Shown one piece after another: positions 1 through 12,170 of a stretch of 64,000 bases of DNA. Numbering within the stretch: the first letter of the stretch is position 1; each line of letters begins with the position of its first letter. The translations under genes were made by a program, and so were the position numbers. Below the pieces are notes generated by a model. The model ran no database searches. It had not been told where the DNA came from and was given only the letters and a program-made list of their open reading frames with translations. Source of the DNA: Allodiplogaster sudhausi (lineage: Eukaryota; Nematoda; Chromadorea; Rhabditida; Diplogasteridae); the NCBI GenBank assembly GCA_945643635.1, contig CALZFC010000251.1:117501-181500 (forward strand), written 5' to 3'.

Positions 1-38
<38 letters not shown>

Positions 39-195
39 TGGCATCATCTGTCATGCACTGAGAAGCAGTGATGGCCTAGAGATAGTAGAAAGTTTGCGTC
101 ATTTATATTTTTTTATCAAAAAGCTAAGCAGTTGCTTCGAGAAGAAACTGATTTCTTATACCAAGCAACCGAGCCTGATGAGGAATAGTAAGGAT

Positions 196-241
<46 letters not shown>

Positions 242-788
242 CCAGAGAGGAATTGAGAAGTGAGAGAATGAGGGAGGAAGAGAGAATAAGAAAAAGAGAG
301 TGATAGAGAGAAAGAGGGGAGAGATGGAGAGAGAGAGAGAGAGTAGAGAAAACAAATTTTTTTATCTCTTATCATCTTCTTAGTCTTATGCTCTTCGTGT
401 AGATTCACCATCTCATTCTATATGTCATATGTTCTTTGTCTTTCTTTCCGAAGACGAGATTCATTTTAATATCTTAGTTGCTCGATTGCTCCTGTATAAT
501 CAGAAAAGCTGATGTCATTTTAATCCGGGCAATTTGTGATAGAAAAAAACCAAGATGAGGAAGAGAACATGTACATATGTGGCCGAGGAAGACGAAGAGT
601 AGATTGATTGTCTTGGGGTTATTCAGCATTAGTCATGCTCTCTGCACGAATTGGTGCTATTTCTTCAGACGCTTGCAGGGATGCTACTGGTTGGGGAAGA
701 TTTGATTCGCAATCTATATAGGTCATGAGAGGAGAGAGAGAGAGAGAGAGAGAGAGGAGGAGAATGAAGAGAGAGAGAGAGGAAGAAT

Positions 789-823
<35 letters not shown>

Positions 824-1281
824 GATGAGTGATGGATTGGAGGTGGGAGAGAAAACGTGAGAGAAAGCGAAAGATAAATAAGAAAGATATAAATGGCAGC
901 GTTAGCCAAGAAATAGCCATCCCAATTGGCAGACATCGTGAGGGTTCGTCGTGGATAGATGGACTTAATTTGCATGCAATCAAAATACGTAGGGAAAGAA
1001 AGTGGTGCACGAATATCATCTATTATAAGTGAGGGGTCTTCTCGAGAAAGGGTCTATGACAGGTAGGAGGGGGTCACTCCAGGAGGGAGGGTCTATGCCA
1101 ATGAAGTGATGATGGTAGCGATATCATGAAAATTTCACATGCAGATTTGAAGTGCCGTGATAGGCTTTGTTGCTGTCTTTGGATGTAGGTAGGAACTTAT
1201 GTTATGCTCAAGAAGGTGCCACAGCGATTAACCATTTCCACAGCGAATATTTCGCTCTCTTCAACGCGGACAAAGTAAAAA

Positions 1282-1284
<3 letters not shown>

Positions 1285-1315
<31 letters not shown>
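1285..1315 (+). repeat. Poly-G run
   Basis: A run of 31 G in the P1 left arm; the mirror at about 14214-14229 has only about 16 C. Likely a length-unstable homopolymer, and a place where assembly length is unreliable. Confidence 0.9.
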
Positions 1316-1316
<1 letters not shown>

Positions 1317-1658
1317 GGTGCAGTGCATAATCCGGACAATGCAAAAAGGAGGAGAAGAGTTTCAGAGTTACTTGAGCTTCTCTATCAAGTCTTGTTCCAG
1401 ATCACCAAGTCGCACTGCAGCAAAGCCGATTTAGGAAACATGGCACAGGTGTAAGGGAGAGGTTCAATTAGGATTCAGAAAAGACTGTCTAGCAGTTTAC
1501 TATATTTAACAATCTGCATAGAAAACCACATGGGAGGATTGGGGAACGTTTCGCCACAACAGAAGACATTTTCTCCAGTACTGATCTGTTATTTTAGAGG
1601 GAGTTAAGAAAGCTACAGTAAAGAGAGAAAAAATGGGGAGGGAGAAAGAGAGGGCTAC

Positions 1659-1695
<37 letters not shown>

Positions 1696-1699
1696 GATA

Positions 1700-1774
1700 G
1701 GGAGAGAGTAGAGAGACCAAGATAGAGAGAAAACAATGAGAGTTGGAGAGAGACAGAGATAGAGACAGAGAGAG

Positions 1775-1818
<44 letters not shown>

Positions 1819-1880
1819 GAGAGAGTAGAGAGACCAAGATAGAGAGAAAACAATGAGAGTTGGAGAGAGACAGAGACAGA
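1700..1880 (+). repeat. ~115 bp minisatellite, two copies
   Basis: The block GTAGAGAGACCAAGATAG plus following bases occurs twice within GA repeats in the left arm. The mirror region 13555-13830 has three copies. Confidence 0.8.
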
Positions 1881-1975
1881 GACAGAGACAGAGACAGAGA
1901 GAAAGTGAGAGATAGAGAGAGAGAGAGAGCGAGAGAGAGTGAGAGAGAAAGGTTATTTTTTATGAGACATGCGTT

Positions 1976-2660
1976 GTTCTCTGACGACTTTGCTTGCAAC
2001 GTCATTTCATGGTTGCTCACCATTCCTTATTTTTTATTTTTATGTCTATTTCAAGTCCACACTTTCTGTCTGGAACGAATTCACGGGCATCCATCAGCAA
2101 ACCTGCAAAAGAGCGTCGAGTATGAGCGACATTTCATTTATTTATTAATTTTTCATTACTTGCCCGTTCCTGAACACGAGTAATCATTATTCGAGCTTCT
2201 TCTGCTTGCTCTGATAGAACAACACTTGTCGAAGAGATGTCCTCCTGAAAGGTGCACGGAGAGAATTAGAGAAGGTGAATGATGAAGACACTTGGGGAAA
2301 GACAGAGAAGTTTGGAAGCTTGCTGTCACAATCAATTAAGTCATTAATATGTACTTCTTCTAAATTCGATTAACATCAAATATCTAACTATATACTCAGA
2401 TGCAAAACGAAGACTAAACGGATTGCTTGCTCTGCACAACTTCTTTCATAGCACAGGCGAACATGCAAACCACAGGTGCAAAATGGGAAGTGAAAAATAA
2501 AGTTCGTAAAAGCACTTCATCAGCTAAAAGTAAAAAAACGTTTGATAGAGAAACAAAATAAGGCAAACACAAATATTTAATGTAAAAAATATCAGCTATA
2601 ATAAAAAGACCATTTAGCAAGGCGATATTAGATCGTGACAGGAATTGAGGTAGAGAGAGA
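1976..2660 (+). repeat. Array-unit copy in P1
   Basis: Contains the unit modules in order: GACGACTTTGCTTGCAACGT (1982), the GGTGCACGGAGAGAATTAG block (2251), a module around CACAACTTCTTTCATA (2436), and the GGCAAACACAAATATTTAAT block (2562), followed by a GA tract. Same order and orientation as in 38.1-43.8 kb. Confidence 0.8.
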
Positions 2661-3109
2661 CAGAGCGTGAGAAAGAAAGAGTGAGTGAGAGAGAGAGAGA
2701 AAGAAAAAAAAGAACAAGAGAGAGTGAGAGAGTGAGAGAAAGGAAGAGAGAAAACGAAAGAGAGAGAGAGAGAGAGAGAAAGAGAAAGAGAGACAGTCAG
2801 AGAAGGAAGAGAGAAAACTCTCTGCCTCTCTTCTCTTCCCTCGAATCTCAAGCATGGCTTGCCGCTTCGCACCTAGTTTTCACCTTCTTTCTGGTAGAAT
2901 GAGGGAGTGCACAAAATAGGCAAGGGTGATGACGTCACTCCCTAAATTCTACAGTACGGCGTGGGGAAAATGTGGTTTTTCTCCTCAGGGCCCTTCAGGA
3001 CGCATTCTCACTTTTCTTAATGATGTTTCTAGTTGGACCGGATAGTATTAACAAAAAATTCAGTAACATTGTAATCTCCATGGACAGCTCCTTTAAGTGC
3101 AGAGAATGT

Positions 3110-3264
3110 TTATCTTGATCGAATTCGCGGGCATCCCTCACAATTAGCAAAGCTGCAAAAGAGCGTAGAAAATGGAGCGACTCGACATTTCTTGCCCATT
3201 CTTGTATACACGAGAAATCGATGCTCTTCTAGAACACTTGAGGAGGTTAAGGAGATCTCCTCCA
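3110..3264 (+). repeat. Array unit cut by the LTR-like block (P1 side)
   Basis: First part of the unit up to GGAGATCTCCTCC, where the LTR-like block starts. The rest of this unit, from the GTGCACC module on, is not here but flanks the P2 LTR at 31904 onward and at 24780-24838. Mirrored at 12171-12325. Confidence 0.8.
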
Positions 3265-3651
3265 GTAAGAGTACGGGCCATTCTTACCTCCGTACCCCGG
3301 TTGCTCTCTCCAGATTCATTCTTCAGCGTAGGTCGCACAGGCAGGATTCAGAGAAGATTCTTTATTAGGTCGAGACGAATAGAGAGAGAGAGAGGGAGAG
3401 GGGAGAGAACAGGAGACGGCGACTTGGGACGAGAGGGCAGCGGAGACCGGCATAGTGCGGGTCCCCTCCGGGTCCAGGCAAATCCCCCATGAACACATAG
3501 CTCCGAGGGATTAAGTACAGGCGAGATAAAGGGGCGGGGCTTAACAACTAGAAACTACAAAGAGGATATGTAGCAAGGCGTTAGTCAACAAGAACAAACG
3601 GACAAAGGAAAGAGACATACATATGTATGTACATACATTCGATCACTTACA
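3265..3651 (-). mobile_element. LTR-like block, P1 left copy
   Basis: Copy of a ~386 bp block present four times in the window. On its own sense strand it begins TGTAAG, ends CTTACT, and has an AATAAA polyadenylation signal about two-thirds along, as expected for an LTR. Its outer edge abuts an interrupted array unit and its inner edge abuts the element's internal sequence. Confidence 0.7.
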
Positions 3652-6219
3652 CCTTACCCTTTTTACTAAAGTCCGTCCTCGGACTGATATTAAGAAAACT
3701 AGCAATGGGATGAAGTATTGTGACCGTGAGAAAGAAAATAAATATAATAATAAGAAACAAAATGTAAAAGAAGAGGAAAATTAGATACAGCAAACAAAGG
3801 AAACAAATTAGATGATGAAAAATAAAAGAACATATTGATATGTAGAAACAATGAGATGTATAAACAGATGGATATTGCAAACCAAATTTGTAATAAAACC
3901 AAATTAGATGATGACTTGATAAATGACGTTAAAGATTCCAAAGCAGAGTGAGAAACTAATAACCGAAAGAAGACTAAATGAACGAGCAAAACATATGTAT
4001 TATAGGAAGAAGGAACCAAATAAAAATAAAGAGTTTTGCCAATAAATGGTATTAAAGAACTGTAGCAGGCGGAAGGGATGGGACAGGACAAAGGCATCTG
4101 CGGTGGCCACATTGGTTGAAGTTGAAGAGCGTGGTGCTTGTCCTATGCGGTGTCCTCTGATTGTTCTCTGCCCGTCCTCTGCTGGACTGTGCTCCAGTCA
4201 GTAGCATCGACGAGGGCTGCCCAGTGTCATACGACGAGAAGGTGTTCATTGGCCTTAAAGGAACATTATATTTGTAAGTAAACGGACCGGGTGAGATATG
4301 TGAAAATGTTCTAATTAAAATGGAATGATTCTGGAAACCAATATAAGTATTTTCTGAATGGGAATAAGAAAAGAAAAAAATTAGTTGTAAAGACCCTTGG
4401 AAAAAAAGCAAGGAACAGCTATGATGATTTCTTTGTCGGACTCTCCGCCGAGGCAAATCGCCGATATGCAACCGGCTGGAAACGGTGGTGAGAGGTAGAA
4501 GCAGATGTCGCAGGAGTTGCGTAGGCGTGCGTTCTGAAAGACAAGGAAGGAGTGAACTCGTATTTGAAAAACATATGACTGTTACTATGAGGTGCAATGA
4601 CTATAAGAGAATAATGTAATCCATAGAACAACAGTTAGTCGCTTTGCGAACGACGGCGCCGGATGCGCAGTCTGCTGGTGAGTGATGTGAGCAGGACGGA
4701 TGTATCGCCAGCCGCTCACACAGAGTATAGAGTTGTCCGACTTCTGCTAACTTGAGTGTTGTCTTCAAACGAAGGAAATTGTAAACTAGAAAATAAGTGG
4801 TACTCATAGTCTCCAAGTACAGTGGGATTCTTACAAAACTACAATGGAAATATGGAAATACTTGGAAAACTTGTACAGAGGTTTATCTCTCTACATGTTG
4901 ATGCTACCGCATGTGAGGATTTGTGGAAGTTCCTTTCGACCGGGCAACCTTTCTCAATCTTCTGGCTATCTCCGGTGGTGGCCTGAAATTTTCAAGTTCA
5001 GCGGGAAGAAGAGAATTAAGAGAAAGATGGAATAAGCAAAACTGTTAGACTATTGAAGCTATTGGGTAAAGGAATATCAACTTCTGTTTGAAACAAAATA
5101 ATAAAATAATGTATGCATACCTAGTATTATGGATGTAGAAAATTACTATATAGGCACAAGTTGTTGCTTCGCATGACCTCTTTGTATTTACGTAAAGATG
5201 TAAGAAAACTACAAGGGAAAGAATATATGTTAAATCATTATCCGGTCGTTTGCCAGACGGACTGCGCAGTCTGTTTTGATGAGATTTCGACTTCCAACCT
5301 TGAGTTACCTGCCGTTGCTGACTCGATATTGACGGATCTGCGGGTGGCTAGGATTGCTTACACACCTCGCACTCGTCGTTCGACATATCTACGAAAATAA
5401 TTAGGACCCAGGAAAATAAGAATCTATCCACAAAAAACTGAGAAGACCTTATTGAGAGAAAGAAGAATGCGTTACCATGACAAGAATAGTTGTAAAAAAA
5501 AATTAGGTGTGATCATTTGACTTCCCTGTTTATGGATCGCTGCTTTAAAAGATTTTCCTTTTTTCCATAGGAATGTTGAACAATAAGCAAATTTATATCA
5601 AAGATGGGTGATATTCAGACAAATGAATTGAAAAGTGACCATTAAAACTGTTCGTTCATTTTTATAAGATTGACTGAGGAAAGGAGTAGGTCGCTTTCAC
5701 CGAACTTCTTTGAACGTGTTTCTGTGATTGCTGATTGAGCGATGGTCGCCAAAACTGACGGTTGCTACTAAGGGGACTTGGAAATGTCTTCCGATTTGCC
5801 GCAGGATCTCTTCATTGTCATGCTTAGGATTTAATTTTGTTGAAGATGAAGGAAATAAGTGACTTCGGAACCATCGCATGTGATTCCAAAGTGTGAGGAA
5901 ATTCAGAAAGAAAACTAAAAGAGAGAATGAGGTGGTATATATGAAATTGTGGAGAAAACAAGGAGAAAGTGAAAGCGAAGATTTAAAAAAAAAGGAAGAG
6001 AAAGGATGACTTTCTTTGGATTTACAAGTGGTTGGCGGTTAAGTAAAACGGGGTTAAAAGGGAAACCCAATCAAAAGGAAATGGTTGGAAATTGAGCAGC
6101 AAACGAAATAAGTAAAGAAGGAAAATTCGATTTCTCTCGTAATGGGCGAGCTCATTCCAGACCGAATTTAGCAAATCCTAGGTTGGTCTCACATGGTAAT
6201 AAAAAGTTTCCCCTAAAGA
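3652..6219 (-). mobile_element. Internal part of the LTR element, 3' half (P1 left)
   Basis: Mirror of the right-arm copy described at 9226-11783. It lies between the LTR-like block and the inner arm end. ORFs up to 181 codons are present but none resembles protease, reverse transcriptase, RNase H or integrase. The element may be non-autonomous or heavily decayed. Confidence 0.4.
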
Positions 6220-6429
6220 GTGTGACGCGCTTAGCACTAATGGATATACAAATTGCTATAAAAGGACCAAATTAAATTATTTAAATATTTATTGACAATT
6301 TCCTCCTATATAAGTGTCCTCTATGGAATGTTCAGTGCAGACTTTGCGCTGGCGGAGTGGGAAGTCATTAAATTTCAGCTCCACCGCTGGTTCGCGCTAA
6401 GGACTATTTAAGCAAAAGTGCATTAATCA
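6220..6429 (+). mobile_element. Possible LTR end and leader of a Ty3-like element
   Basis: This is the inner end of the P1 left arm, directly upstream of the gag relic. It contains TATAAAAG- and TATATAAG-like promoter motifs (about 6258 and 6307) and a TGG-starting stretch at 6388 that could be a primer-binding site. The right arm carries the mirror copy (about 9016-9225) but lacks about 10 bases around the TGG. The LTR limits cannot be fixed from one copy. Confidence 0.35.
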
Positions 6430-6432
6430 CAA

Positions 6433-7270
6433 GTGAACGCAAGGACAGCCACAGCTATCAGGCAGATGGCAAAGGGCATCACGCTCTCCACCGACGACTT
6501 GAAGAAGCTCACTCTAGCGACGGCCGACTCCGCAGATGCCCTCACGGCTGCGCTTACGGCAGTCGACAATGACGCGACAAAGCGCGCACCCAGGAGATGC
6601 AGGCCAACATCGCAGTCGAGGTTAATCGTTGCCTTTCAGAAATAACAGGGAAAATTGATGCGCAGGCCCCTTTCGTCAAGGCCTTCGACTGCATCAGCAA
6701 AGCAGAAAACGACCGCCTCCTCTCACTCTTCTCAAACGACGACGAGCAGGATTGACATGACTGGATTAGAAGGTTTAAGGATCTAATTAATATGGCAAGC
6801 ACTCCTTTTGACAATCCAAAGAAAGCAGCCCAACTAATTGGACATTTGACAGGCTGCGCACGCGACGCGGTTGCTCGTTCTGATAATGCAGCAGGCGCGG
6901 ACTACGCATCAGTGAAGGACCCCGTTGCCAACACGTCGACGTCGCCTCTAGCGCGTAAAATCGCAAGTCAGCGCCTTTCCAGTTGCAAGTAGGAAGCATA
7001 TGAGCCAGCTCAAAATTTTGGAGTTCGTTTTTTTTTCGCTTGATTAGAGCAGCTATAGTTAATTTGCCAGCAGCTCAAGCAGAGGAACGCTGTCTCGATG
7101 AGTTTCAGGATCGATTGCGCCCATCTCTCGCGTTTCATATTAATGCGGCGATGCCGGCAACGATAGATGAGGCAGTCTTGAAGGCGCGCACCTTTGAAGC
7201 ATCACTCACGGACGTCGCTTCCTCCATGACAATCTTCCCCGTTTCAGCCAACAGCAGTCCCTTTTATTAA
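6433..7270 (+). pseudogene. Degraded retrotransposon gag (Ty3/gypsy-like)
   Basis: Several consecutive + strand ORF pieces look like one broken gag/capsid. The N-terminal piece begins with the ATG at 6433. A middle piece in another frame ends at a stop near 6757. A capsid-like piece (about 6758-6992) contains WIRRFKDL and AAQLIGHLTGCARDAV. A C-terminal piece (about 7040-7270) contains ERCLDEFQDRLRP and PATIDEAVLKARTFEA, which resemble the end of Ty3-type capsids. At least three in-frame stops and two frameshifts separate them, so it is not functional. No zinc knuckle, protease or reverse transcriptase was found downstream. The assignment rests on motif resemblance only. Confidence 0.55.
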
Positions 7271-9015
7271 TACCACGGCCCAAGCATGCGACTTGGTGAA
7301 CTGTGCAACTATCTTTCTCTCTCTCACTTGCTTATTTTTTTCTATCTTGTATTGTCTTCAAAAATCTTATTTGAGCTGCCAGAACTCGCAAACGAACACG
7401 TGAGCAGGTGGGTCCGATATAATTCATAAATAATTCAAGTATAGATGGCTGCCTTTCAGTCTTTTCTTTTAAAGTAAATTGTATCAACAATTTGTTTTTA
7501 CGAAATTCAACCCCATAGTTGTTTTTGAATGCAGGAACACAAGTATCGTTAGAATCTCGAATAATCAGGGTAAAAATAACACAACCTTGCTTTATCGTAG
7601 CGTTTCAGAAATCAGCAGTTTGCATGAATTAACTGTAAGTCGGCCGAGATAACAAGTTCGTTTTCTTTCAGACAACCTCCTATACAAGCCAGTTGTCGCT
7701 CGTCTCGAAGGAGGTATGTCCACGTGTACGCAAACTGATAGCCACTGCTTTCTCCACGAGAAATCATCTCGAGCACCAGTTCATCGGAACTCATGATATG
7801 GAGTTTGCGATTTTTTATTTATTGCAGTTGATAGTTTACATTTTCTTTAAATATGCTTTGCAATTATAATTGCGCTTGCCATTCAAGTATTTTAATTCAA
7901 TTTATTTTAATACAGATTTTTTTTCTTAAATAAAGGTTGCTTACATACTTGTTATCATAAGATAGTATCCACTAACAACCGCTTCAAGCTTTAGAGCGAA
8001 GGCAGCCAACAAGCAGCCACTTTTGGAGTACAACCGATGATTCCTTAGGAGCTAAGCTGATATTATTAGGGGAAATTCATTGTTTGTTTTGTTTTATTAA
8101 TGGTGTCTGTATTATATGGCAGAGGCTAGTACCTTTCATTACGTAAACTTTACATCAGTCATTCTTTCCTTCCTCTTAAGGCTATTATAGCTTACAGTTC
8201 TTTCAACATTTTTAACCCTCTGTGAAAGGTAGACAACTACCCCACGCGGCGGAACACATGCGATGTTCCTCCGTCACTCATTTTTGCCCATCCGAGGTAT
8301 GTAACAAGAAGCAGCAATAGGCTCGGCTGGAAAAAAAGGTCACATAAGGTTATCGAACATCGAAAATCCGAGACGAGTAAACTTTCTTACCAAAGACCTT
8401 AAAAAAAAAACCAAAACAAATCCTAATAGCATTTTCCAAATAATCCTCATTTTACATGGGAAACAAGAAAGCCCAACTTGATTGTTTTTTTTCGAGACAC
8501 TGTTATTATTCATGGACTTAGTTGCGACTCCCCAAATGTTGGGCAGACCCTTTAGCTGAAATGAAACCTTTATTAACTCTCTACGATAATTCGGGTTTCA
8601 TATAGTGTCGTCAATAACCATACCTTTTGATCTAAATCAAAGCTTATGATAGTTTGGCCGATGATCTGGTAAGCTTCAATAGATGAACTCTAAAATATTA
8701 CGCATGTTTCAGGTAAAGTGAATTCGGCGGCAGACGCCTTTTCAAGGAATCAAGTATAGGACAACACGCAGAGCAACGGCAAGAAACTTCAAGGTGCCGT
8801 AAACTTCCATCGGGTCTAGCCGGCCGCCATCAGCAACAATAGGCATCAGCGCAAAGGTACGAACATTCTTTCCAACCTACAAATGACATTTCCCTTTGAG
8901 CAAGAGATGTATGAAATTTTCTGAATTAAAAAAAAAGTTGAATTCTACATTTTTTTTTCTCTTTGAATTCTCCCAAATGGCCACTCTACTCCTACTCGAC
9001 ATATGCAAGTTTTGA
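7271..9015. other. Rest of P1 spacer, no recognised gene
   Basis: Single-copy sequence between the P1 arms, AT-rich in its middle. A 60-codon minus-strand ORF (7612-7794) has no recognised features. A TTTCAG acceptor-like site at about 8713 precedes a more GC-rich stretch that might be a decayed exon. I see no continuation of the gag relic into pol. Confidence 0.5.
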
Positions 9016-9225
9016 TTAATGCACTTTTGCTTAAATAGTCCTTAGCGGTGGAGCTGAAATTTAATGACTTCCCACTCCGCCAGCGCAAAGTCTGCACTGA
9101 ACATTCCATAGAGGACACTTATATAGGAGGAAATTGTCAATAAAGATTTAAATAATTTAATTTGGTCCTTTTATAGCAATTTGTATATCCATTAGTGCTA
9201 AGCGCGTCACACTCTTTAGGGGAAA

Positions 9226-11783
9226 CTTTTTATTACCATGTGAGACCAACCTAGGATTTGCTAAATTCGGTCTGGAATGAGCTCGCCCATTACGAGAGAA
9301 ATCGAATTTTCCTTCTTTACTTATTTCGTTTGCTGCTCAATTTCCAACCATTTCCTTTTGATTGGGTTTCCCTTTTAACCCCGTTTTACTTAACCGCCAA
9401 CCACTTGTAAATCCAAAGAAAGTCATCCTTTCTCTTCCTTTTTTTTTAAATCTTCGCTTTCACTTTCTCCTTGTTTTCTCCACAATTTCATATATACCAC
9501 CTCATTCTCTCTTTTAGTTTTCTTTCTGAATTTCCTCACACTTTGGAATCACATGCGATGGTTCCGAAGTCACTTATTTCCTTCATCTTCAACAAAATTA
9601 AATCCTAAGCATGACAATGAAGAGATCCTGCGGCAAATCGGAAGACATTTCCAAGTCCCCTTAGTAGCAACCGTCAGTTTTGGCGACCATCGCTCAATCA
9701 GCAATCACAGAAACACGTTCAAAGAAGTTCGGTGAAAGCGACCTACTCCTTTCCTCAGTCAATCTTATAAAAATGAACGAACAGTTTTAATGGTCACTTT
9801 TCAATTCATTTGTCTGAATATCACCCATCTTTGATATAAATTTGCTTATTGTTCAACATTCCTATGGAAAAAAAGGAAAATCTTTTAAAGCAGCGATCCA
9901 TAAACAGGGAAGTCAAATGATCACACCTAATTTTTTTTTACAACTATTCTTGTCATGGTAACGCATTCTTCTTTCTCTCAATAAGGTCTTCTCAGTTTTT
10001 TGTGGATAGATTCTTATTTTCCTGGGTCCTAATTATTTTCGTAGATATGTCGAACGACGAGTGCGAGGTGTGTAAGCAATCCTAGCCACCCGCAGATCCG
10101 TCAATATCGAGTCAGCAACGGCAGGTAACTCAAGGTTGGAAGTCGAAATCTCATCAAAACAGACTGCGCAGTCCGTCTGGCAAACGACCGGATAATGATT
10201 TAACATATATTCTTTCCCTTGTAGTTTTCTTACATCTTTACGTAAATACAAAGAGGTCATGCGAAGCAACAACTTGTGCCTATATAGTAATTTTCTACAT
10301 CCATAATACTAGGTATGCATACATTATTTTATTATTTTGTTTCAAACAGAAGTTGATATTCCTTTACCCAATAGCTTCAATAGTCTAACAGTTTTGCTTA
10401 TTCCATCTTTCTCTTAATTCTCTTCTTCCCGCTGAACTTGAAAATTTCAGGCCACCACCGGAGATAGCCAGAAGATTGAGAAAGGTTGCCCGGTCGAAAG
10501 GAACTTCCACAAATCCTCACATGCGGTAGCATCAACATGTAGAGAGATAAACCTCTGTACAAGTTTTCCAAGTATTTCCATATTTCCATTGTAGTTTTGT
10601 AAGAATCCCACTGTACTTGGAGACTATGAGTACCACTTATTTTCTAGTTTACAATTTCCTTCGTTTGAAGACAACACTCAAGTTAGCAGAAGTCGGACAA
10701 CTCTATACTCTGTGTGAGCGGCTGGCGATACATCCGTCCTGCTCACATCACTCACCAGCAGACTGCGCATCCGGCGCCGTCGTTCGCAAAGCGACTAACT
10801 GTTGTTCTATGGATTACATTATTCTCTTATAGTCATTGCACCTCATAGTAACAGTCATATGTTTTTCAAATACGAGTTCACTCCTTCCTTGTCTTTCAGA
10901 ACGCACGCCTACGCAACTCCTGCGACATCTGCTTCTACCTCTCACCACCGTTTCCAGCCGGTTGCATATCGGCGATTTGCCTCGGCGGAGAGTCCGACAA
11001 AGAAATCATCATAGCTGTTCCTTGCTTTTTTTCCAAGGGTCTTTACAACTAATTTTTTTCTTTTCTTATTCCCATTCAGAAAATACTTATATTGGTTTCC
11101 AGAATCATTCCATTTTAATTAGAACATTTTCACATATCTCACCCGGTCCGTTTACTTACAAATATAATGTTCCTTTAAGGCCAATGAACACCTTCTCGTC
11201 GTATGACACTGGGCAGCCCTCGTCGATGCTACTGACTGGAGCACAGTCCAGCAGAGGACGGGCAGAGAACAATCAGAGGACACCGCATAGGACAAGCACC
11301 ACGCTCTTCAACTTCAACCAATGTGGCCACCGCAGATGCCTTTGTCCTGTCCCATCCCTTCCGCCTGCTACAGTTCTTTAATACCATTTATTGGCAAAAC
11401 TCTTTATTTTTATTTGGTTCCTTCTTCCTATAATACATATGTTTTGCTCGTTCATTTAGTCTTCTTTCGGTTATTAGTTTCTCACTCTTTGCTTTGAAAT
11501 CTTTAACGTCATTTATCAAGTCATCATCTAATTTGGTTTTATTACAAATTTGGTTTGCAATATCCATCTGTTTATACATCTCATTGTTTCTACATATCAA
11601 TATTTTCTTTTATTTTTCATCATCTAATTTGTTTCCTTTGTTTGCTGTATCTAATTTTCCTCTTCTTTTACATTTTGTTTCTTATTATTATATTTATTTT
11701 CTTTCTCACGGTCACAATACTTCATCCCATTGCTAGTTTTCTTAATATCAGTCCGAGAACGGACTTTAGTAAAAAGGGTAAGG
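9226..11783 (+). mobile_element. Internal part of the LTR element, 3' half (P1 right)
   Basis: Leads into the polypurine-like run and the 3' LTR-type block. It contains acceptor-like TTTCAG sites followed by more GC-rich stretches at about 10449 and 10897, and two loosely similar stretches around CAGACTGCGCA (about 10160 and 10760). The longest ORF (10836-11381, 181 codons) matches nothing I recognise and crosses an acceptor-like site, so I do not call it a gene. Confidence 0.4.
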
Positions 11784-12170
11784 TGTAAGTGATCGAATGT
11801 ATGTACATACATATGTATGTCTCTTTCCTTTGTCCGTTTGTTCTTGTTGACTAACGCCTTGCTACATATCCTCTTTGTAGTTTCTAGTTGTTAAGCCCCG
11901 CCCCTTTATCTCGCCTGTACTTAATCCCTCGGAGCTATGTGTTCATGGGGGATTTGCCTGGACCCGGAGGGGACCCGCACTATGCCGGTCTCCGCTGCCC
12001 TCTCGTCCCAAGTCGCCGTCTCCTGTTCTCTCCCCTCTCCCTCTCTCTCTCTCTATTCGTCTCGACCTAATAAAGAATCTTCTCTGAATCCTGCCTGTGC
12101 GACCTACGCTGAAGAATGAATCTGGAGAGAGCAACCGGGGTACGGAGGTAAGAATGGCCCGTACTCTTAC
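11784..12170 (+). mobile_element. LTR-like block, P1 right copy (3' LTR type)
   Basis: Mirror of 3265-3651. Just upstream, at about 11769-11783, lies the purine run GTAAAAAGGGTAAGG, resembling the polypurine tract that precedes a 3' LTR. Downstream, GGAG leads into the second half of an array unit. The AATAAA is at about 12069. By eye it differs from the P2 copies at only a few positions. Confidence 0.75.

Larger units (their letters stand above)
1..6429 (+). repeat. Palindrome P1, left arm
   Basis: This arm is the near-exact reverse complement of 9016-15480. For example, the sequence at 5161-5400 recurs on the opposite strand at 10033-10272, and 3172-3492 recurs at 11943-12263. The arm starts inside a CT microsatellite at base 1, so the palindrome may continue left of the window. 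From outside inward it holds GA tracts mixed with array-unit modules, a ~386 bp LTR-like block (3265-3651) and about 2.8 kb of non-coding-looking sequence. The arms differ mainly by microsatellite lengths, scattered substitutions and a ~10-base difference near 6388. ORFs in the arm are short, mirrored and unrecognised. Confidence 0.93.

Noticed and set aside
116..1032. Ser/Leu-rich and Arg/Glu-rich ORFs in GA/CT tracts (here and throughout)
   Set aside because: They are translations of microsatellites, occur in overlapping frames and on both strands, and change with repeat length.
3172..3492. 106-codon ORF across the LTR-like block
   Set aside because: Lies antisense through the LTR-like block and its microsatellite; no independent support.
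10836..11381. 181-codon ORF in P1 (mirror at 4052-4597)
   Set aside because: No domain, low-complexity Ser/Thr/Pro composition, and it runs across an acceptor-like TTTCAG; likely chance.
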